A stretch of 64,000 nt of DNA. It comes from an uncultured Prochlorococcus sp. (lineage in GTDB: Bacteria; Cyanobacteriota; Cyanobacteriia; PCC-6307; Cyanobiaceae). Within the stretch, counting starts at the first letter, position 1. Every line of letters starts with the position of its first letter. The stretch lies in NCBI RefSeq assembly GCF_902616385.1, contig NZ_CACMSM010000008.1, positions 1 through 64,000 on the forward strand, given 5' to 3'. This document shows positions 44,807 to 55,983 of the stretch, piece by piece. The position numbers and the translations under genes were made by a program. A model generated the notes under the pieces. The model saw only the letters and a program-made list of their open reading frames with translations, ran no database searches and was not told the DNA's origin.

Positions 44807-46603
44807 ATGAGAAACAAAATTTGCAAAGAACTCAATAATACAGATATTGGTAAATTAGTTAATTTATGCGGATGGGTAGATAGAAGAAGAGATCATGGTG
44901 GTGTAATTTTTATTGATTTAAGAGACCATAGTGGATTTCTACAAATAACAATTAACCCCGATGATGGTGCAGATCTATTTAAACAAGCAGAAACTCTAAG
45001 AAACGAAACAGTAATAATGGTAAGGGGAATTATTAACGAAAGGCCCAAAGATTCAATAAATGCAAATTTAAGTACTGGAGAGTTAGAGCTTAAGGTTAAA
45101 GATTTGCAAGTTCTCAACCAAATTAAAAACAACTTACCTTTTCCAGTATCCATACATGATTATGAAAATACAAAAGAGGAACTCAGATTAAAATATAGAT
45201 ACCTTGATTTAAGAAGGGGAAAATTACTAGAAAATTTAAAAACAAGACATAAGATTATTAAAGTTGCTAGAGAATTTCTTGATAATTTTGGATTTACAGA
45301 AGTAGAGACACCATTACTTACAAAGTCAACTCCTGAAGGCGCTCGCGATTTTCTTGTTCCTGCACGTCTTTCAAATGGAGAATTTTTTGCTTTACCTCAA
45401 TCCCCACAACTATTTAAACAACTTTTAATGGTTGGAGGCTTAGATAAGTATTATCAAATCGCAAAATGTTTCCGTGATGAAGACTTAAGGGCAGATAGAC
45501 AGCCAGAGTTTACTCAATTAGATATTGAGATGAGCTTTATTAGTGAAGAAGAAATAATTTCTTTTAATGAAAGTCTCATAAAAAAAATATGGAAAGAAGT
45601 ATTAGATATTAATTTTAATAATGCTTTTCCAAGAATGTCATGGCAGGCAGCAATGGATAATTACGGCACTGATAGACCAGATACTAGATATCAAATGTTA
45701 TTAAAAGATTTAGGAGGAGTATTAGGTGATATTGGATTTAATATTTTCACCAAGGCAATTAAGTCTGGAGGTTATATAAAATCCATAACAGTCAAAGGAG
45801 GTAATTCAAGTATTAGCAACGTAAGGATTAAACCAGGAGGTGACATTTTCCAAGTAGCTCAAGATGCAGGAGCTGGTGGTTTGGCCTTTATAAGGGTCAA
45901 AGGAGATGAGCTTGAGACTATTGGGGCAATTAAAAATAATTTAAGTGAAGAGCATATAGCTGATATTTTAAAAATCACAGAAGCAGAAGATGGAGACTTA
46001 ATCCTCTTAGGAGCTGGAGATAAACAAATTGTCAATCAGTCATTAGATAGGGTTAGACAATATATCGCTAAAGACTTGAATCTTATTGATAAAAGTAAAT
46101 GGAATTTCTTATGGGTAACTGACTTCCCTATGTTTGAGAGAAATGAAGATGAAAATAGATATGAAGCTTTACATCATCCTTTTTGTTCTCCAAAAAATAT
46201 AAAATCTAAAGATTCTGAAAACTTGAAAAAAGAAATTGAGAACTCTAAAGCAAATGCTTATGACTTAGTTCTCAATGGATTGGAGTTAGGAGGTGGCTCT
46301 TTACGTATTCATGAAGCGAACTTACAAAGAGAGGTTCTGAAAACGGTTGGACTTACCGATAAAGAAGTTGATGAAAAATTTGGATTTTTAATAGAGGCCT
46401 TAGAAATGGGTGCTCCTCCTCATGGTGGAATAGCGTTTGGATTAGATCGTATTACCATGCTAATCATTGGTGCAGATTCAATCAGAGAAACGATTGCTTT
46501 TCCAAAAAATCAACAAGCAAAATGTCTTCTCACAAATGCACCTTCAAATGTCTCTGAATCACAATTAAAAGAATTAGATATTGAAATAACAATTGATGAA
46601 TAA
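44807..46603 (+). CDS. aspS: Aspartyl-tRNA synthetase
   Basis: 598 aa; [49 protein letters not shown]. Confidence 0.98.
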   Translation: MRNKICKELNNTDIGKLVNLCGWVDRRRDHGGVIFIDLRDHSGFLQITINPDDGADLFKQAETLRNETVIMVRGIINERPKDSINANLSTGELELKVKDLQVLNQIKNNLPFPVSIHDYENTKEELRLKYRYLDLRRGKLLENLKTRHKIIKVAREFLDNFGFTEVETPLLTKSTPEGARDFLVPARLSNGEFFALPQSPQLFKQLLMVGGLDKYYQIAKCFRDEDLRADRQPEFTQLDIEMSFISEEEIISFNESLIKKIWKEVLDINFNNAFPRMSWQAAMDNYGTDRPDTRYQMLLKDLGGVLGDIGFNIFTKAIKSGGYIKSITVKGGNSSISNVRIKPGGDIFQVAQDAGAGGLAFIRVKGDELETIGAIKNNLSEEHIADILKITEAEDGDLILLGAGDKQIVNQSLDRVRQYIAKDLNLIDKSKWNFLWVTDFPMFERNEDENRYEALHHPFCSPKNIKSKDSENLKKEIENSKANAYDLVLNGLELGGGSLRIHEANLQREVLKTVGLTDKEVDEKFGFLIEALEMGAPPHGGIAFGLDRITMLIIGADSIRETIAFPKNQQAKCLLTNAPSNVSESQLKELDIEITIDE

Positions 46604-46678
46604 GTATATAAATGGATGTTCTAAAAATTTTTTGTTTAAATAAAATATAAGGAGGCTGTGCTTAATTAAAAATATTTA

Positions 46679-48289
46679 ATGTCAAAATTTGTATTTGTCA
46701 CCGGAGGAGTAGTTTCTAGCATTGGTAAAGGAATTGTAGCTGCTAGCTTAGGCAGATTATTAAAGTCTAGAGGATATAGTGTTTCAATATTAAAACTAGA
46801 TCCATATCTAAACGTTGATCCAGGAACAATGAGCCCTTTCCAACATGGAGAAGTATTTGTAACCGAAGATGGGGCTGAAACCGATCTAGATTTAGGTCAC
46901 TATGAAAGATTTACTGATACTGCAATGACTAGGTTAAATAGTGTGACTACAGGATCTATCTATCAATCAGTTATCAACAAAGAAAGAAGAGGTAGTTATG
47001 ACGGTGGAACTGTGCAAGTAATACCTCACATTACGGGAGAAATAAGAGAAAGAATTCATAGAGTAGCCGCCAACAGTAATGCAGATATTATAATTACTGA
47101 AATTGGTGGAACAGTTGGTGATATTGAATCTCTACCTTTTTTAGAGGCAATAAGAGAATTCAAAAATGATGTCAATAAAAATGATGTTGCATACATACAC
47201 GTAACATTACTTCCTTACATCAAAACCTCAGGCGAAATAAAAACTAAACCAACACAACATTCAGTCAAAGAATTAAGATCAATTGGAATTCAGCCAGATT
47301 TACTTGTATGTCGAAGTGATAAATCTATCAATGAAGCTCTTAAAAAGAAGCTTAGTGGTTTTTGCGGTGTAAGTATCAACTCTGTAATTGAAGCTTTAGA
47401 CGCAGACAGTATTTATTCTGTACCTCTTTCGTTAAAAAAAGAAGGTTTATGCAAAGAAACCCTGAAGTATTTAGACCTTGAAGATAAAAAATGTGATTTG
47501 AAAAATTGGGAGCAACTTATACACAACCTAAGAAATCCTGGAGCTCCAATCAAAGTTGCTTTAGTAGGTAAATACATTGAACTTGGAGATGCATATTTAT
47601 CCGTTGTTGAAGCTTTAAGACATGCATGCATTGAACAAAAGGCTTTATTAGATTTACATTGGGTAAGTGCTGAAATGATAGAGGAAAATTCAGCAGAAAC
47701 TTACTTAAATGAAGTTGATGCAATTGTCGTACCAGGGGGATTTGGTAATAGAGGAGTAAATGGAAAAATTTCGGCTATAAAATTCGCAAGAGAAAATAAA
47801 ATTCCGTTTTTAGGTTTGTGCCTTGGTATGCAATGTGCAGTTATAGAATGGGCCAGAAATGTAGCTAATCTTCCAGATGCATCTAGTTCAGAACTAGACC
47901 CAAACACTCCAAATCCAGTGATACATCTATTACCAGAACAGGAAGATGTAGTTGATTTAGGTGGGACAATGAGACTTGGAGTTTATCCATGTAGATTGAC
48001 AAAAAATACAACTGGAAAAAACTTATATGATGAGGATGTTATTTATGAGAGACATCGACATAGATACGAATTTAACAATTACTACAAACAAAGTTTTTTA
48101 GATTCTGGATACAAAATTAGTGGTACATCACCAGATGGCAGATTAGTTGAGTTAATTGAGTTAGAAAATCATCCATACTTCTTAGCCTGTCAATATCATC
48201 CTGAGTTTTTATCACGACCTGGCAAACCTCATCCTTTATTTAAAGGATTAATAAAAGCCTCTCAAGATAATTTAACTCAATCAAATTAA
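46679..48289 (+). CDS. pyrG: CTP synthase
   Basis: 536 aa; [30 protein letters not shown] glutaminase site. Confidence 0.98.
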   Translation: MSKFVFVTGGVVSSIGKGIVAASLGRLLKSRGYSVSILKLDPYLNVDPGTMSPFQHGEVFVTEDGAETDLDLGHYERFTDTAMTRLNSVTTGSIYQSVINKERRGSYDGGTVQVIPHITGEIRERIHRVAANSNADIIITEIGGTVGDIESLPFLEAIREFKNDVNKNDVAYIHVTLLPYIKTSGEIKTKPTQHSVKELRSIGIQPDLLVCRSDKSINEALKKKLSGFCGVSINSVIEALDADSIYSVPLSLKKEGLCKETLKYLDLEDKKCDLKNWEQLIHNLRNPGAPIKVALVGKYIELGDAYLSVVEALRHACIEQKALLDLHWVSAEMIEENSAETYLNEVDAIVVPGGFGNRGVNGKISAIKFARENKIPFLGLCLGMQCAVIEWARNVANLPDASSSELDPNTPNPVIHLLPEQEDVVDLGGTMRLGVYPCRLTKNTTGKNLYDEDVIYERHRHRYEFNNYYKQSFLDSGYKISGTSPDGRLVELIELENHPYFLACQYHPEFLSRPGKPHPLFKGLIKASQDNLTQSN

Positions 48290-48307
48290 TATTATTTATT
48301 TTTTTGA

Positions 48308-48985
48308 ATGAAAATGACAAATTTTTTACCCTTAGTCGAACAATTTCATTCATTACAAGGTGAAGGTTATCACGCTGGAAAAAGTGCTTATTTTATAAGA
48401 TTAGCCGGATGTAAAGTTGGATGTTCGTGGTGCGATACCAAGAATTCATGGGACGAGAAAAAACACCCTTCTATATCAATTGAAAAAATAATAAATCGCA
48501 TAAAAATTGCTAGAAAAAAAGGAGCATCTTTTTGCGTTATTACAGGTGGAGAACCTTTACAACATAACTTGGATAATTTTTGCAAAGCCATAAAAAAAAT
48601 GACGATGGGAGAAGAACAAAAGCCAATGAAGATACATATTGAGACAAGTGGAGTTAATTCGATATCAGGGAGCTATGACTGGATTACTTTATCTCCTAAA
48701 AGACACTCACCTCCAAAAAATTATTTTTTAAAAAACTCTAATGAAATCAAAATAATCATAAATGAAATAGAAGATATTGAATTTGCTATTCAAATAAAAA
48801 AAGAAACTTTAAAACAATATCAACTCTCTAAAAGCGGAGATGGCTTACAAAAAGAAGATAAAATTTTTTATTTACAGCCAGCTTGGAACAATGCGAATGG
48901 TTTTTCTCTTGCTATTAATTTCGTAAAAAATAACCCCGATTGGAAATTGAGCCTTCAAACTCACAAATACTTAAAAATTAATTGA
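48308..48985 (+). CDS. queE: 7-carboxy-7-deazaguanine synthase (radical SAM)
   Basis: 225 aa; EQFHSLQGEGYHAGKSAYFIRLAGCKVGCSWCDTK with CxxxCxxC; next to queC. Confidence 0.93.
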   Translation: MKMTNFLPLVEQFHSLQGEGYHAGKSAYFIRLAGCKVGCSWCDTKNSWDEKKHPSISIEKIINRIKIARKKGASFCVITGGEPLQHNLDNFCKAIKKMTMGEEQKPMKIHIETSGVNSISGSYDWITLSPKRHSPPKNYFLKNSNEIKIIINEIEDIEFAIQIKKETLKQYQLSKSGDGLQKEDKIFYLQPAWNNANGFSLAINFVKNNPDWKLSLQTHKYLKIN

Positions 48986-48991
48986 AATCAT

Positions 48992-49666
48992 ATGACACTT
49001 AAAAATAAATCGATAGTAGTTTTATTATCTGGAGGTTTAGATTCTTCTACAGTTACTGGTATCGCCAAAAAATCCGAAGCTAAAATTTTTGGCCTTTCAT
49101 TTGACTATGGTCAACGTCATAAAAAAGAATTAAATTCTGCATCAATAATTGCAAAACACTTTGATATCGACGAATTTAAAATAATTAAGCTTGATTTATC
49201 TTTATGGGGAGGCTCGTCATTAACTGATACTAAAAAAAATATTCCAATAGAAGGAGTACAAACTAACAAAATTCCTAATACTTACGTTCCTGGGAGAAAT
49301 ACTATATTTATTTCCGTTGCACTAAGTTATGCCGAAGCAATAGACGCTGATTTTATAGGATTAGGAGTTAACGCACTAGATTATTCTGGTTATCCAGATT
49401 GCAGACCTGACTACATTAAAAAATTTCAAGAGTTAGCAGATTTAGCCAATAAAAGAGGAAGAGAAAATAATCCAATAAAACTTTGGACACCACTACTAGA
49501 TTTGAATAAAGAGGAAATTATTAAATTAGCCTTTGATAATCTTGTCCCTTTAGATAAAACATGGAGTTGTTATTCAGGTAATTCAAAACCATGCGGCAAG
49601 TGTGATAGTTGCAGAATTAGAAATGCCGCTTATGCAAAATGGCTTAATAACAATAATAAAAAATGA
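48992..49666 (+). CDS. queC: 7-cyano-7-deazaguanine synthase
   Basis: 224 aa; VLLSGGLDSST, C-terminal CYSGNSKPCGKCDSCRIR zinc site. Confidence 0.96.
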   Translation: MTLKNKSIVVLLSGGLDSSTVTGIAKKSEAKIFGLSFDYGQRHKKELNSASIIAKHFDIDEFKIIKLDLSLWGGSSLTDTKKNIPIEGVQTNKIPNTYVPGRNTIFISVALSYAEAIDADFIGLGVNALDYSGYPDCRPDYIKKFQELADLANKRGRENNPIKLWTPLLDLNKEEIIKLAFDNLVPLDKTWSCYSGNSKPCGKCDSCRIRNAAYAKWLNNNNKK

Positions 49667-50979
49667 AAATAAAGAAAATAATTCTAGAAAAATGGATAGA
49701 TCCAGCACTGATTACACATCATCTAACAAAAAAATTCGGATATAAAGGATTAGCTTGGCTAGACAGTGATGGCAAAGAAAATGGGGAATGGTCAATAATA
49801 GGAATTAACCCTAAAAAAATAATCCAATCAAGAAATATCAATAACTTAGACAAAACTAATAATCCATTTAACAATTTAAGAAATATTGAAAAAGGATTTT
49901 GGATCGGATGGTTAAGTTATGAAGCTGGAGTTTTCATAGAACCCAAAAACCCATGGCGAAAATCTAAAATGGCAACTTTATGGATTGCATCATATGATCC
50001 AATCATTAAATGTAATCTAATAAAAAAAGAAGTAATTATCGAAGGCACAAATTCATCTGAACTGGTGAATTATAAGAACATAATCAATAATATTAAAAAT
50101 ATTGAAGAAGAAAATATTATTAAAACGAATTTGAATTTTGATTTTTCAAAAATCAATTTGGACGAAATGGCTGAAAAATTTCAGAAAAATATTTTAAAAT
50201 TGAAAAAATTAATTTCCTTAGGGGATATATTTCAAGCAAACCTAACAACTAAATGCGAAATTGAATCTTCCAAAAACTATAATCCTCTTGATATTTATTT
50301 GAAAATAAGAAGGAAATTAAGAGCTCCCTTTGGAGGAATAATAATAAATAATGATAATTATAAAGAGGCTGTATTATCTACCTCGCCAGAAAGATTTATA
50401 AAAATAGATAATAAAAATTTTGTAGAATCAAGACCAATCAAAGGAACTAGATCCAGAGATAAGGATTTAAATCAAGACGCACTGAATGCTATCGATTTAA
50501 TAACGAACGAAAAAGATAGAGCCGAAAATATTATGATTGTTGACCTAATAAGAAATGATTTAAGTAAAGTTTGCGAAACAGGTAGTATTATAGTGCCTGA
50601 AATATTAAAGCTTGAAAGTTTCTTAAAAGTTCATCATCTTACATCAGTAATCAGAGGCAAATTAAAAAAAGACAAAAACTGGATTGATTTACTAAAAGCT
50701 TGTTGGCCTGGGGGCTCTATAACTGGAGCACCTAAATTAAGATCATGCCAGAGACTTTTTGAATTAGAAGAATGTGAACGTGGACCATACTGTGGCTCAT
50801 TTTTGAAGCTTGACTGGAATGGAGAGTTTGATAGCAATATACTAATAAGATCATTTTTCATTAAAGACAAAAAAATCAATATATATGCTGGTTGCGGAAT
50901 AGTTATTGACTCAAACCCTGAAGAGGAAACTAATGAACTAAAGTGGAAACTTTTACCATTAATTGATTCACTCAAATGA
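49663..50979 (+). CDS. pabB: Aminodeoxychorismate synthase component I (anthranilate synthase family)
   Basis: 438 aa; GDIFQANLT, SPERFIKI, ESRPIKGTRSR, GGSITGAPK; ATGA overlap with queC. Confidence 0.92.
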   Translation: MKIKKIILEKWIDPALITHHLTKKFGYKGLAWLDSDGKENGEWSIIGINPKKIIQSRNINNLDKTNNPFNNLRNIEKGFWIGWLSYEAGVFIEPKNPWRKSKMATLWIASYDPIIKCNLIKKEVIIEGTNSSELVNYKNIINNIKNIEEENIIKTNLNFDFSKINLDEMAEKFQKNILKLKKLISLGDIFQANLTTKCEIESSKNYNPLDIYLKIRRKLRAPFGGIIINNDNYKEAVLSTSPERFIKIDNKNFVESRPIKGTRSRDKDLNQDALNAIDLITNEKDRAENIMIVDLIRNDLSKVCETGSIIVPEILKLESFLKVHHLTSVIRGKLKKDKNWIDLLKACWPGGSITGAPKLRSCQRLFELEECERGPYCGSFLKLDWNGEFDSNILIRSFFIKDKKINIYAGCGIVIDSNPEEETNELKWKLLPLIDSLK

Positions 50980-51803
50980 TTGAAACATTAGGCTGGCACA
51001 AGGATGAATGGTTGGATATTGATAGAATATTTATTGCTGCTAATAATAGAGGATTAAAATTTGCTGATGGTATATTTGAGACCATTTTGATAAAAGAAAA
51101 CAAACCTATTCTTTTTGATGAACATCTTCAAAGGTTAGAAAAAAGTAGCAAGATTTTAAATATTAATCTCAAAATACATAAATTAACTTTGAGACAACTT
51201 ATTCACGATGGAATTAGAAAGTTATCGCTTAAAAATGATCAATTTGCTTCAGTAAGAATAAACTATAGTCGAGGAACTAATGAAGGTCGAACACTAACAA
51301 TTGATAGCACTTCAGAAACAAAAGATTTGGATAATATATGGCTTGAGTTCTATAAAATCAAACCAAATTTTAATCCAATAAGCGTTTGCATCAGTCAAAC
51401 AGAAAAAATAAATGAATTCAGTCTTATAAGTAAATGCAAAACATTTTCATATAATCAGGCAATACAAGTTTTGACAGAAGCTAATGAAAAATCATTTGAT
51501 GATTCTATCCTTTTGAATACGTCAGGTGAACTTTGTTGTGGAAGTACATTTAATCTTCTAATTAAAAGAAATAATAAATGGATAACTCCTCGAAAAGAGA
51601 GCGGCTGTTTAGAGGGGATTATGATTTCTAAAGCTTTAAAATTGAAAATTGTAAAAGAAGAATTAATTGCTCCAGAATTTCAAAATGATGACATAATAGT
51701 TGCGATTAATAGCTTATCTTGCAGACAAATTTATCAAGTTAATGATTTAAAGCTTAAACCTAAATTCGATCCAATTTATTTTTGGGATTTATTGTATAGT
51801 TGA
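50976..51803 (+). CDS. pabC: Aminodeoxychorismate lyase / class IV aminotransferase
   Basis: 275 aa; GLKFADGIFETILI, class IV PLP pattern CGSTFNLLIK; ATGA overlap with pabB. Confidence 0.88.
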   Translation: MIETLGWHKDEWLDIDRIFIAANNRGLKFADGIFETILIKENKPILFDEHLQRLEKSSKILNINLKIHKLTLRQLIHDGIRKLSLKNDQFASVRINYSRGTNEGRTLTIDSTSETKDLDNIWLEFYKIKPNFNPISVCISQTEKINEFSLISKCKTFSYNQAIQVLTEANEKSFDDSILLNTSGELCCGSTFNLLIKRNNKWITPRKESGCLEGIMISKALKLKIVKEELIAPEFQNDDIIVAINSLSCRQIYQVNDLKLKPKFDPIYFWDLLYS

Positions 51804-52597
51804 ACTTTATTAATATCTGGTAAATAGACATCAGATAATTTAGTTATATTGTTATTAACCTTAAATTCAACGATTTTTCCAATAATGATAATTGATGGAG
51901 CTGAAAATTCTTTATTTCTAATTTTATCTGAAAGATTATATAATTTCTCTATCAAACATTTTTGATTTTTTAAAGTAGCTTCTTGAATCACAGCGCATTT
52001 AGTATTCTTATCTAAACCACCTAGAATTAATTCTTCCACAATATATTCAATATTTTTTATACCCATAAAAATTACTAAGCTATCTGATGATTTAGCTAAA
52101 TCTCTCCAATTCACTGTCTTTTTTTCCTTATCTACACGCTCATGTCCAGTGACGAAAGTTACGGAACTAGCAGCATCTCTATGGGTTAGTGGAATACCAA
52201 AATATGTGGGGGCAGCTATTCCAGAAGTAATACCAGGAACGATTTCAACTGAAATTCCATTTTCTTCTAAAAGCGATACTTCTTCACCACCCCTAGAAAA
52301 GACAAATGGATCTCCCCCTTTAAGCCTTACAACATTTTTGCCTTCTTTTGCCAATTTCAAAATAAGAGCATTAGTTTCAACCTGAGGTACAGAACACTTC
52401 CCAGCTCTTTTGCCTACATGGAAAATTTCTGTATTTTTTCCTGCCTCTTTTGTTATTTCATCCGGGATCAAAGCATCATGAACTAATGCATCACAATTTT
52501 TTATTAGGCGTAAAGCTTTAAGAGTTAAAAGCTCAGGGTCTCCAGGACCTGCTCCAACTAAATAAACAATGCCGGGCACAATAATCTCCATTAACAA
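51776..52597 (-). CDS. cobA: Uroporphyrinogen-III C-methyltransferase
   Basis: 273 aa; VYLVGAGPGDPELLTLKA, RLKGGDPFVFSRGGEE, GIPLTHRD; exact start uncertain. Confidence 0.94.
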   Translation of the reverse strand: MLMEIIVPGIVYLVGAGPGDPELLTLKALRLIKNCDALVHDALIPDEITKEAGKNTEIFHVGKRAGKCSVPQVETNALILKLAKEGKNVVRLKGGDPFVFSRGGEEVSLLEENGISVEIVPGITSGIAAPTYFGIPLTHRDAASSVTFVTGHERVDKEKKTVNWRDLAKSSDSLVIFMGIKNIEYIVEELILGGLDKNTKCAVIQEATLKNQKCLIEKLYNLSDKIRNKEFSAPSIIIIGKIVEFKVNNNITKLSDVYLPDINKVQLYNKSQK

Positions 52598-52621
52598 GTA
52601 TGGTAGTAGAAGTTAATAGCA

Positions 52622-53905
52622 ATGAAGGTAAATATTGTGAAAGAAAGTTTATTAAAACCCAAAAAAAAATTTATTCTCCTTAGTGCGTTTATCACTCTTC
52701 TAAATGATCGTTTAAGTGAAAGTATACTGTTACCCATATTACCCTCTTTTGTTTTACTTTTTGACTCTAAAGCAAGCACATATGGTTTACTATCTTGCAC
52801 GTACCAATTAGCTCAATTTACAGCTTCTCCTTTTATAGGACTAATGAGCGATAGATATGGAAGGAGACCTGTCACTCTTTTTTGTATCACTGGTTCAGTA
52901 ATAGGAATATCAATATTATCTTTTACGGTTCTTTTTAATTGGACAAATTCAATAGCTTCTATCCCGTTATTTTTATTATTTTTAGCGAGACTAATTGACG
53001 GTTTAAGTGGTGGGACTGCAGCTACTGCAACTACAATTCTTGCAGATATTTCAAGCCCTGAAAAAAGAGCAAAAACATTTGGTCTTATTGGTGTAGCTTT
53101 TGGTTTGAGTTTTTTCTTAGGTAATATTTTTGTTGTAATTTTTGCAAAAAATACAAATAATAATTTTATTATTCCAGTTTTGATAGCTTCAGTCATTCCA
53201 ATAATAAATTTTTTCCTTGTATTTTGTTACTTACCAGAAACTAAGCCTAAAAGTGAATCAAATAAATCAAAAACTATTTTAAAAAACCCTTTAAAAGAGC
53301 TATTTACAGTTTTCAAAGAAGAAAAGATTAAAAAATTATCATTAGCTTTTTTTATTTACTTTATTGCTTTTACTGGATTGACCAATATTCTTATTTTTTT
53401 CCTCCAAGAGTCACTAAACTGGACGACCAAAGCATCAAGTGGAACTCTTGTTGTAGTAGGAATAATTGCAATTATTGTTCAAGGAGCACTAATAGGCCCT
53501 CTTGTAAGGCAATTTGGCGAAATGCGATTAACACTCATCGGATCAGGCTTCATTCTTGTGGCATGTGCTCTTTTAATAACTGCTCCAAGAGAAAATGCGA
53601 CATTTAATATTTATTCAGCTGTTTCATTTTTAGCTATTGGGGCAGGGTTAATTACGCCCACCTTAAGAGCACTAATATCAAAGAAATTAGACGTTAATAA
53701 ACAAGGATCAATTTTAAGTAACCTTCAGGGTTTACAGAGTCTTGGAGGAGTTTTAGGTATTGCAATGGCTGGAAGGGTTTATGATAGTTTTGGTCCTAAA
53801 TCACCTTTTATAGCTGGTTCCGTTATCTTACTTTTCATGATATACCTTATTGCAGAGGGTAAAAATAAAAATTCTTTTAATAATCAAAAATCAAAAGTTC
53901 TTTAA
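52622..53905 (+). CDS. Major facilitator superfamily transporter
   Basis: 427 aa; about 12 hydrophobic segments; GLMSDRYGRRPV MFS signature. Confidence 0.92.
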   Translation: MKVNIVKESLLKPKKKFILLSAFITLLNDRLSESILLPILPSFVLLFDSKASTYGLLSCTYQLAQFTASPFIGLMSDRYGRRPVTLFCITGSVIGISILSFTVLFNWTNSIASIPLFLLFLARLIDGLSGGTAATATTILADISSPEKRAKTFGLIGVAFGLSFFLGNIFVVIFAKNTNNNFIIPVLIASVIPIINFFLVFCYLPETKPKSESNKSKTILKNPLKELFTVFKEEKIKKLSLAFFIYFIAFTGLTNILIFFLQESLNWTTKASSGTLVVVGIIAIIVQGALIGPLVRQFGEMRLTLIGSGFILVACALLITAPRENATFNIYSAVSFLAIGAGLITPTLRALISKKLDVNKQGSILSNLQGLQSLGGVLGIAMAGRVYDSFGPKSPFIAGSVILLFMIYLIAEGKNKNSFNNQKSKVL

Positions 53906-55983
53906 TGAAAAGCCAGGCTAATGTTTTTATTAATAGAGAATTAAGTTGGATTGAATTCAATAAAAGAGTACTCCTTACTGGTATGGAAAAGGAGTACAAG
54001 ATTCTAGATAAAGTAAAATTTTGTTCAATTTTTAGTAATAATTTAGATGAATTTTTTATGGTAAGGGTAGCTTCGTTAAAAGCTCAAGTTGAAGCAGGTA
54101 TTACAAAAAAAAGTATTGATGGACTTACCCCTAAAGAGCAGTTAACAAAAATAAATAAAGAAGTAAAAAGATTAACTACCCTACAAGAAAACTATATAAA
54201 TAATGAACTAAATAATGAATTAAAAGAAAAAGGTGTGATTATAAAAAAATATAAGGACCTAAGCGAAAATCAAAGAAATTGGTGCAATAACTACTTTACT
54301 TCATCTATTTTCCCTTTATTAACTCCATTAGTTGTTGATCCAGCACATCCCTTTCCTTTTATAAGTAATTTAAGTCTAAATTTGGCAGCTCTAATAAGGG
54401 ATGGAGAAGATTCTAAAAATCAGTTTGTCAGAGTAAAAATACCAACAAAAAATATAAATAGATTTATACAAATTCCCAATGAAATTATTCAACATGTTGA
54501 TGAAAGTACATATTTTTTCATAAGTGTTGAAGATTTAATTGGGAATAATATAAATACTTTATTTAAAGGAATGGAATGTATAAATTACTCTTTTTTTAGA
54601 GTAACAAGAGATGCAGATTTAGAATTAAAAGAACTTGAAGCTGATGATCTTCTTTTAGCAGTTGAACAAAGTTTGCAAAAGAGAAGATTAGGCGGAGACG
54701 TAGTTAGATTAGAAGTTGAATCAGATATGCCAGAAAATATTATGAAATTACTCATCGAAAGTATCTCAATACAAAAAGAGTATATTTACTTTTGCAAAAG
54801 TTTTTTAGGCCTTGACGATTTAAATCAGCTTACAAAAATTAATAGAGATGATTTAAAAGAAAATCTACTAATTGGGACAACTCACCCAAACTTAAAAAAT
54901 TTAGATTTACCTTCAAACAAAAACGTCAATTCTATTTTTAATATACTTAGAAAAAAAAATATTCTGCTTCATCATCCATACGACTTATTTAGAACTTCAG
55001 TTGAAGAATTTATAAACAGAGCAGCGGATGATCCACTTGTAATGGCTATAAAAATTACTTTATATAGAGTTTCCAAGGATTCGCCTATCATTGCAGCTTT
55101 AATGAGAGCTGCAGAGAATGGGAAAGAAGTAATGACTCTTGTTGAACTAAAGGCAAGATTTGATGAAGACAATAATATTCAATGGGCAAAACAACTTGAA
55201 CAAGCTGGAATTCATGTTGTATATGGAATCATAGGATTTAAAACACATACAAAAATTGCTTTAGTAGTAAGAAAAGAAAAAGGACGATTAAGGAATTATT
55301 TCCATATAGGAACGGGAAATTATAACTCTAGTACTTCAAAGTTTTATACAGATTTAGGATTACTTTCAACTGATCCTGATATTGCATCTGATTTGCTTGA
55401 GTTATTTAACTACTTATCAGGTTTTTCTAAACAAAAAAATTATCAAAAGTTATTAGTTTCTCCATCATCGATGAGAAAGAAATTTATATCTCTGATAAAG
55501 AGAGAAATTAAAAATGCAGAGGAAGGCAAAAAAGCGGAAATAATTGCAAAAATGAATTCTTTAGTAGATCCAGAAATAATTAAACTTCTTTACTTAGCTT
55601 CAGACTCAGGTGTACAAATTAGCCTCATCATAAGAGGTATTTGTTGCTTATATCCCCAAAGAAAAAATTTAAGTGAAAATATTAAAGTCATAAGCATTAT
55701 TGGCCACTTTCTCGAACACTCAAGAATTTTTTGGTTTTGTAATAACGGTGATAATGAAGTTTTTATAGGGAGTGCTGATTGGATGAGAAGAAACCTTGAT
55801 AGAAGAATTGAAGCTGTTACTCCAATAGAAGACTATGAATTGAAATCTAAAATATATTCACTTTTGCAAACTTACATTAAAGATAATTACTTTTCTTGGA
55901 TAATGAAGGAAGATGGCTCTTATTCTAAATATGAATTAGGTTCATCGGATAATCGTTCACAAATTGACCTCATAGAAAAATAA
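53905..55983 (+). CDS. ppk1: Polyphosphate kinase
   Basis: 692 aa; FINRELSWIEFNKRVL, YSRxxxxx-like NNLDEFFMVRVA, RNYFHIGTGNYN catalytic His region. Confidence 0.97.
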   Translation: MKSQANVFINRELSWIEFNKRVLLTGMEKEYKILDKVKFCSIFSNNLDEFFMVRVASLKAQVEAGITKKSIDGLTPKEQLTKINKEVKRLTTLQENYINNELNNELKEKGVIIKKYKDLSENQRNWCNNYFTSSIFPLLTPLVVDPAHPFPFISNLSLNLAALIRDGEDSKNQFVRVKIPTKNINRFIQIPNEIIQHVDESTYFFISVEDLIGNNINTLFKGMECINYSFFRVTRDADLELKELEADDLLLAVEQSLQKRRLGGDVVRLEVESDMPENIMKLLIESISIQKEYIYFCKSFLGLDDLNQLTKINRDDLKENLLIGTTHPNLKNLDLPSNKNVNSIFNILRKKNILLHHPYDLFRTSVEEFINRAADDPLVMAIKITLYRVSKDSPIIAALMRAAENGKEVMTLVELKARFDEDNNIQWAKQLEQAGIHVVYGIIGFKTHTKIALVVRKEKGRLRNYFHIGTGNYNSSTSKFYTDLGLLSTDPDIASDLLELFNYLSGFSKQKNYQKLLVSPSSMRKKFISLIKREIKNAEEGKKAEIIAKMNSLVDPEIIKLLYLASDSGVQISLIIRGICCLYPQRKNLSENIKVISIIGHFLEHSRIFWFCNNGDNEVFIGSADWMRRNLDRRIEAVTPIEDYELKSKIYSLLQTYIKDNYFSWIMKEDGSYSKYELGSSDNRSQIDLIEK

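Noticed and set aside
52813-53196. 127-aa minus-strand ORF inside the MFS transporter
   Set aside because: Antisense shadow of a well-supported membrane transporter gene
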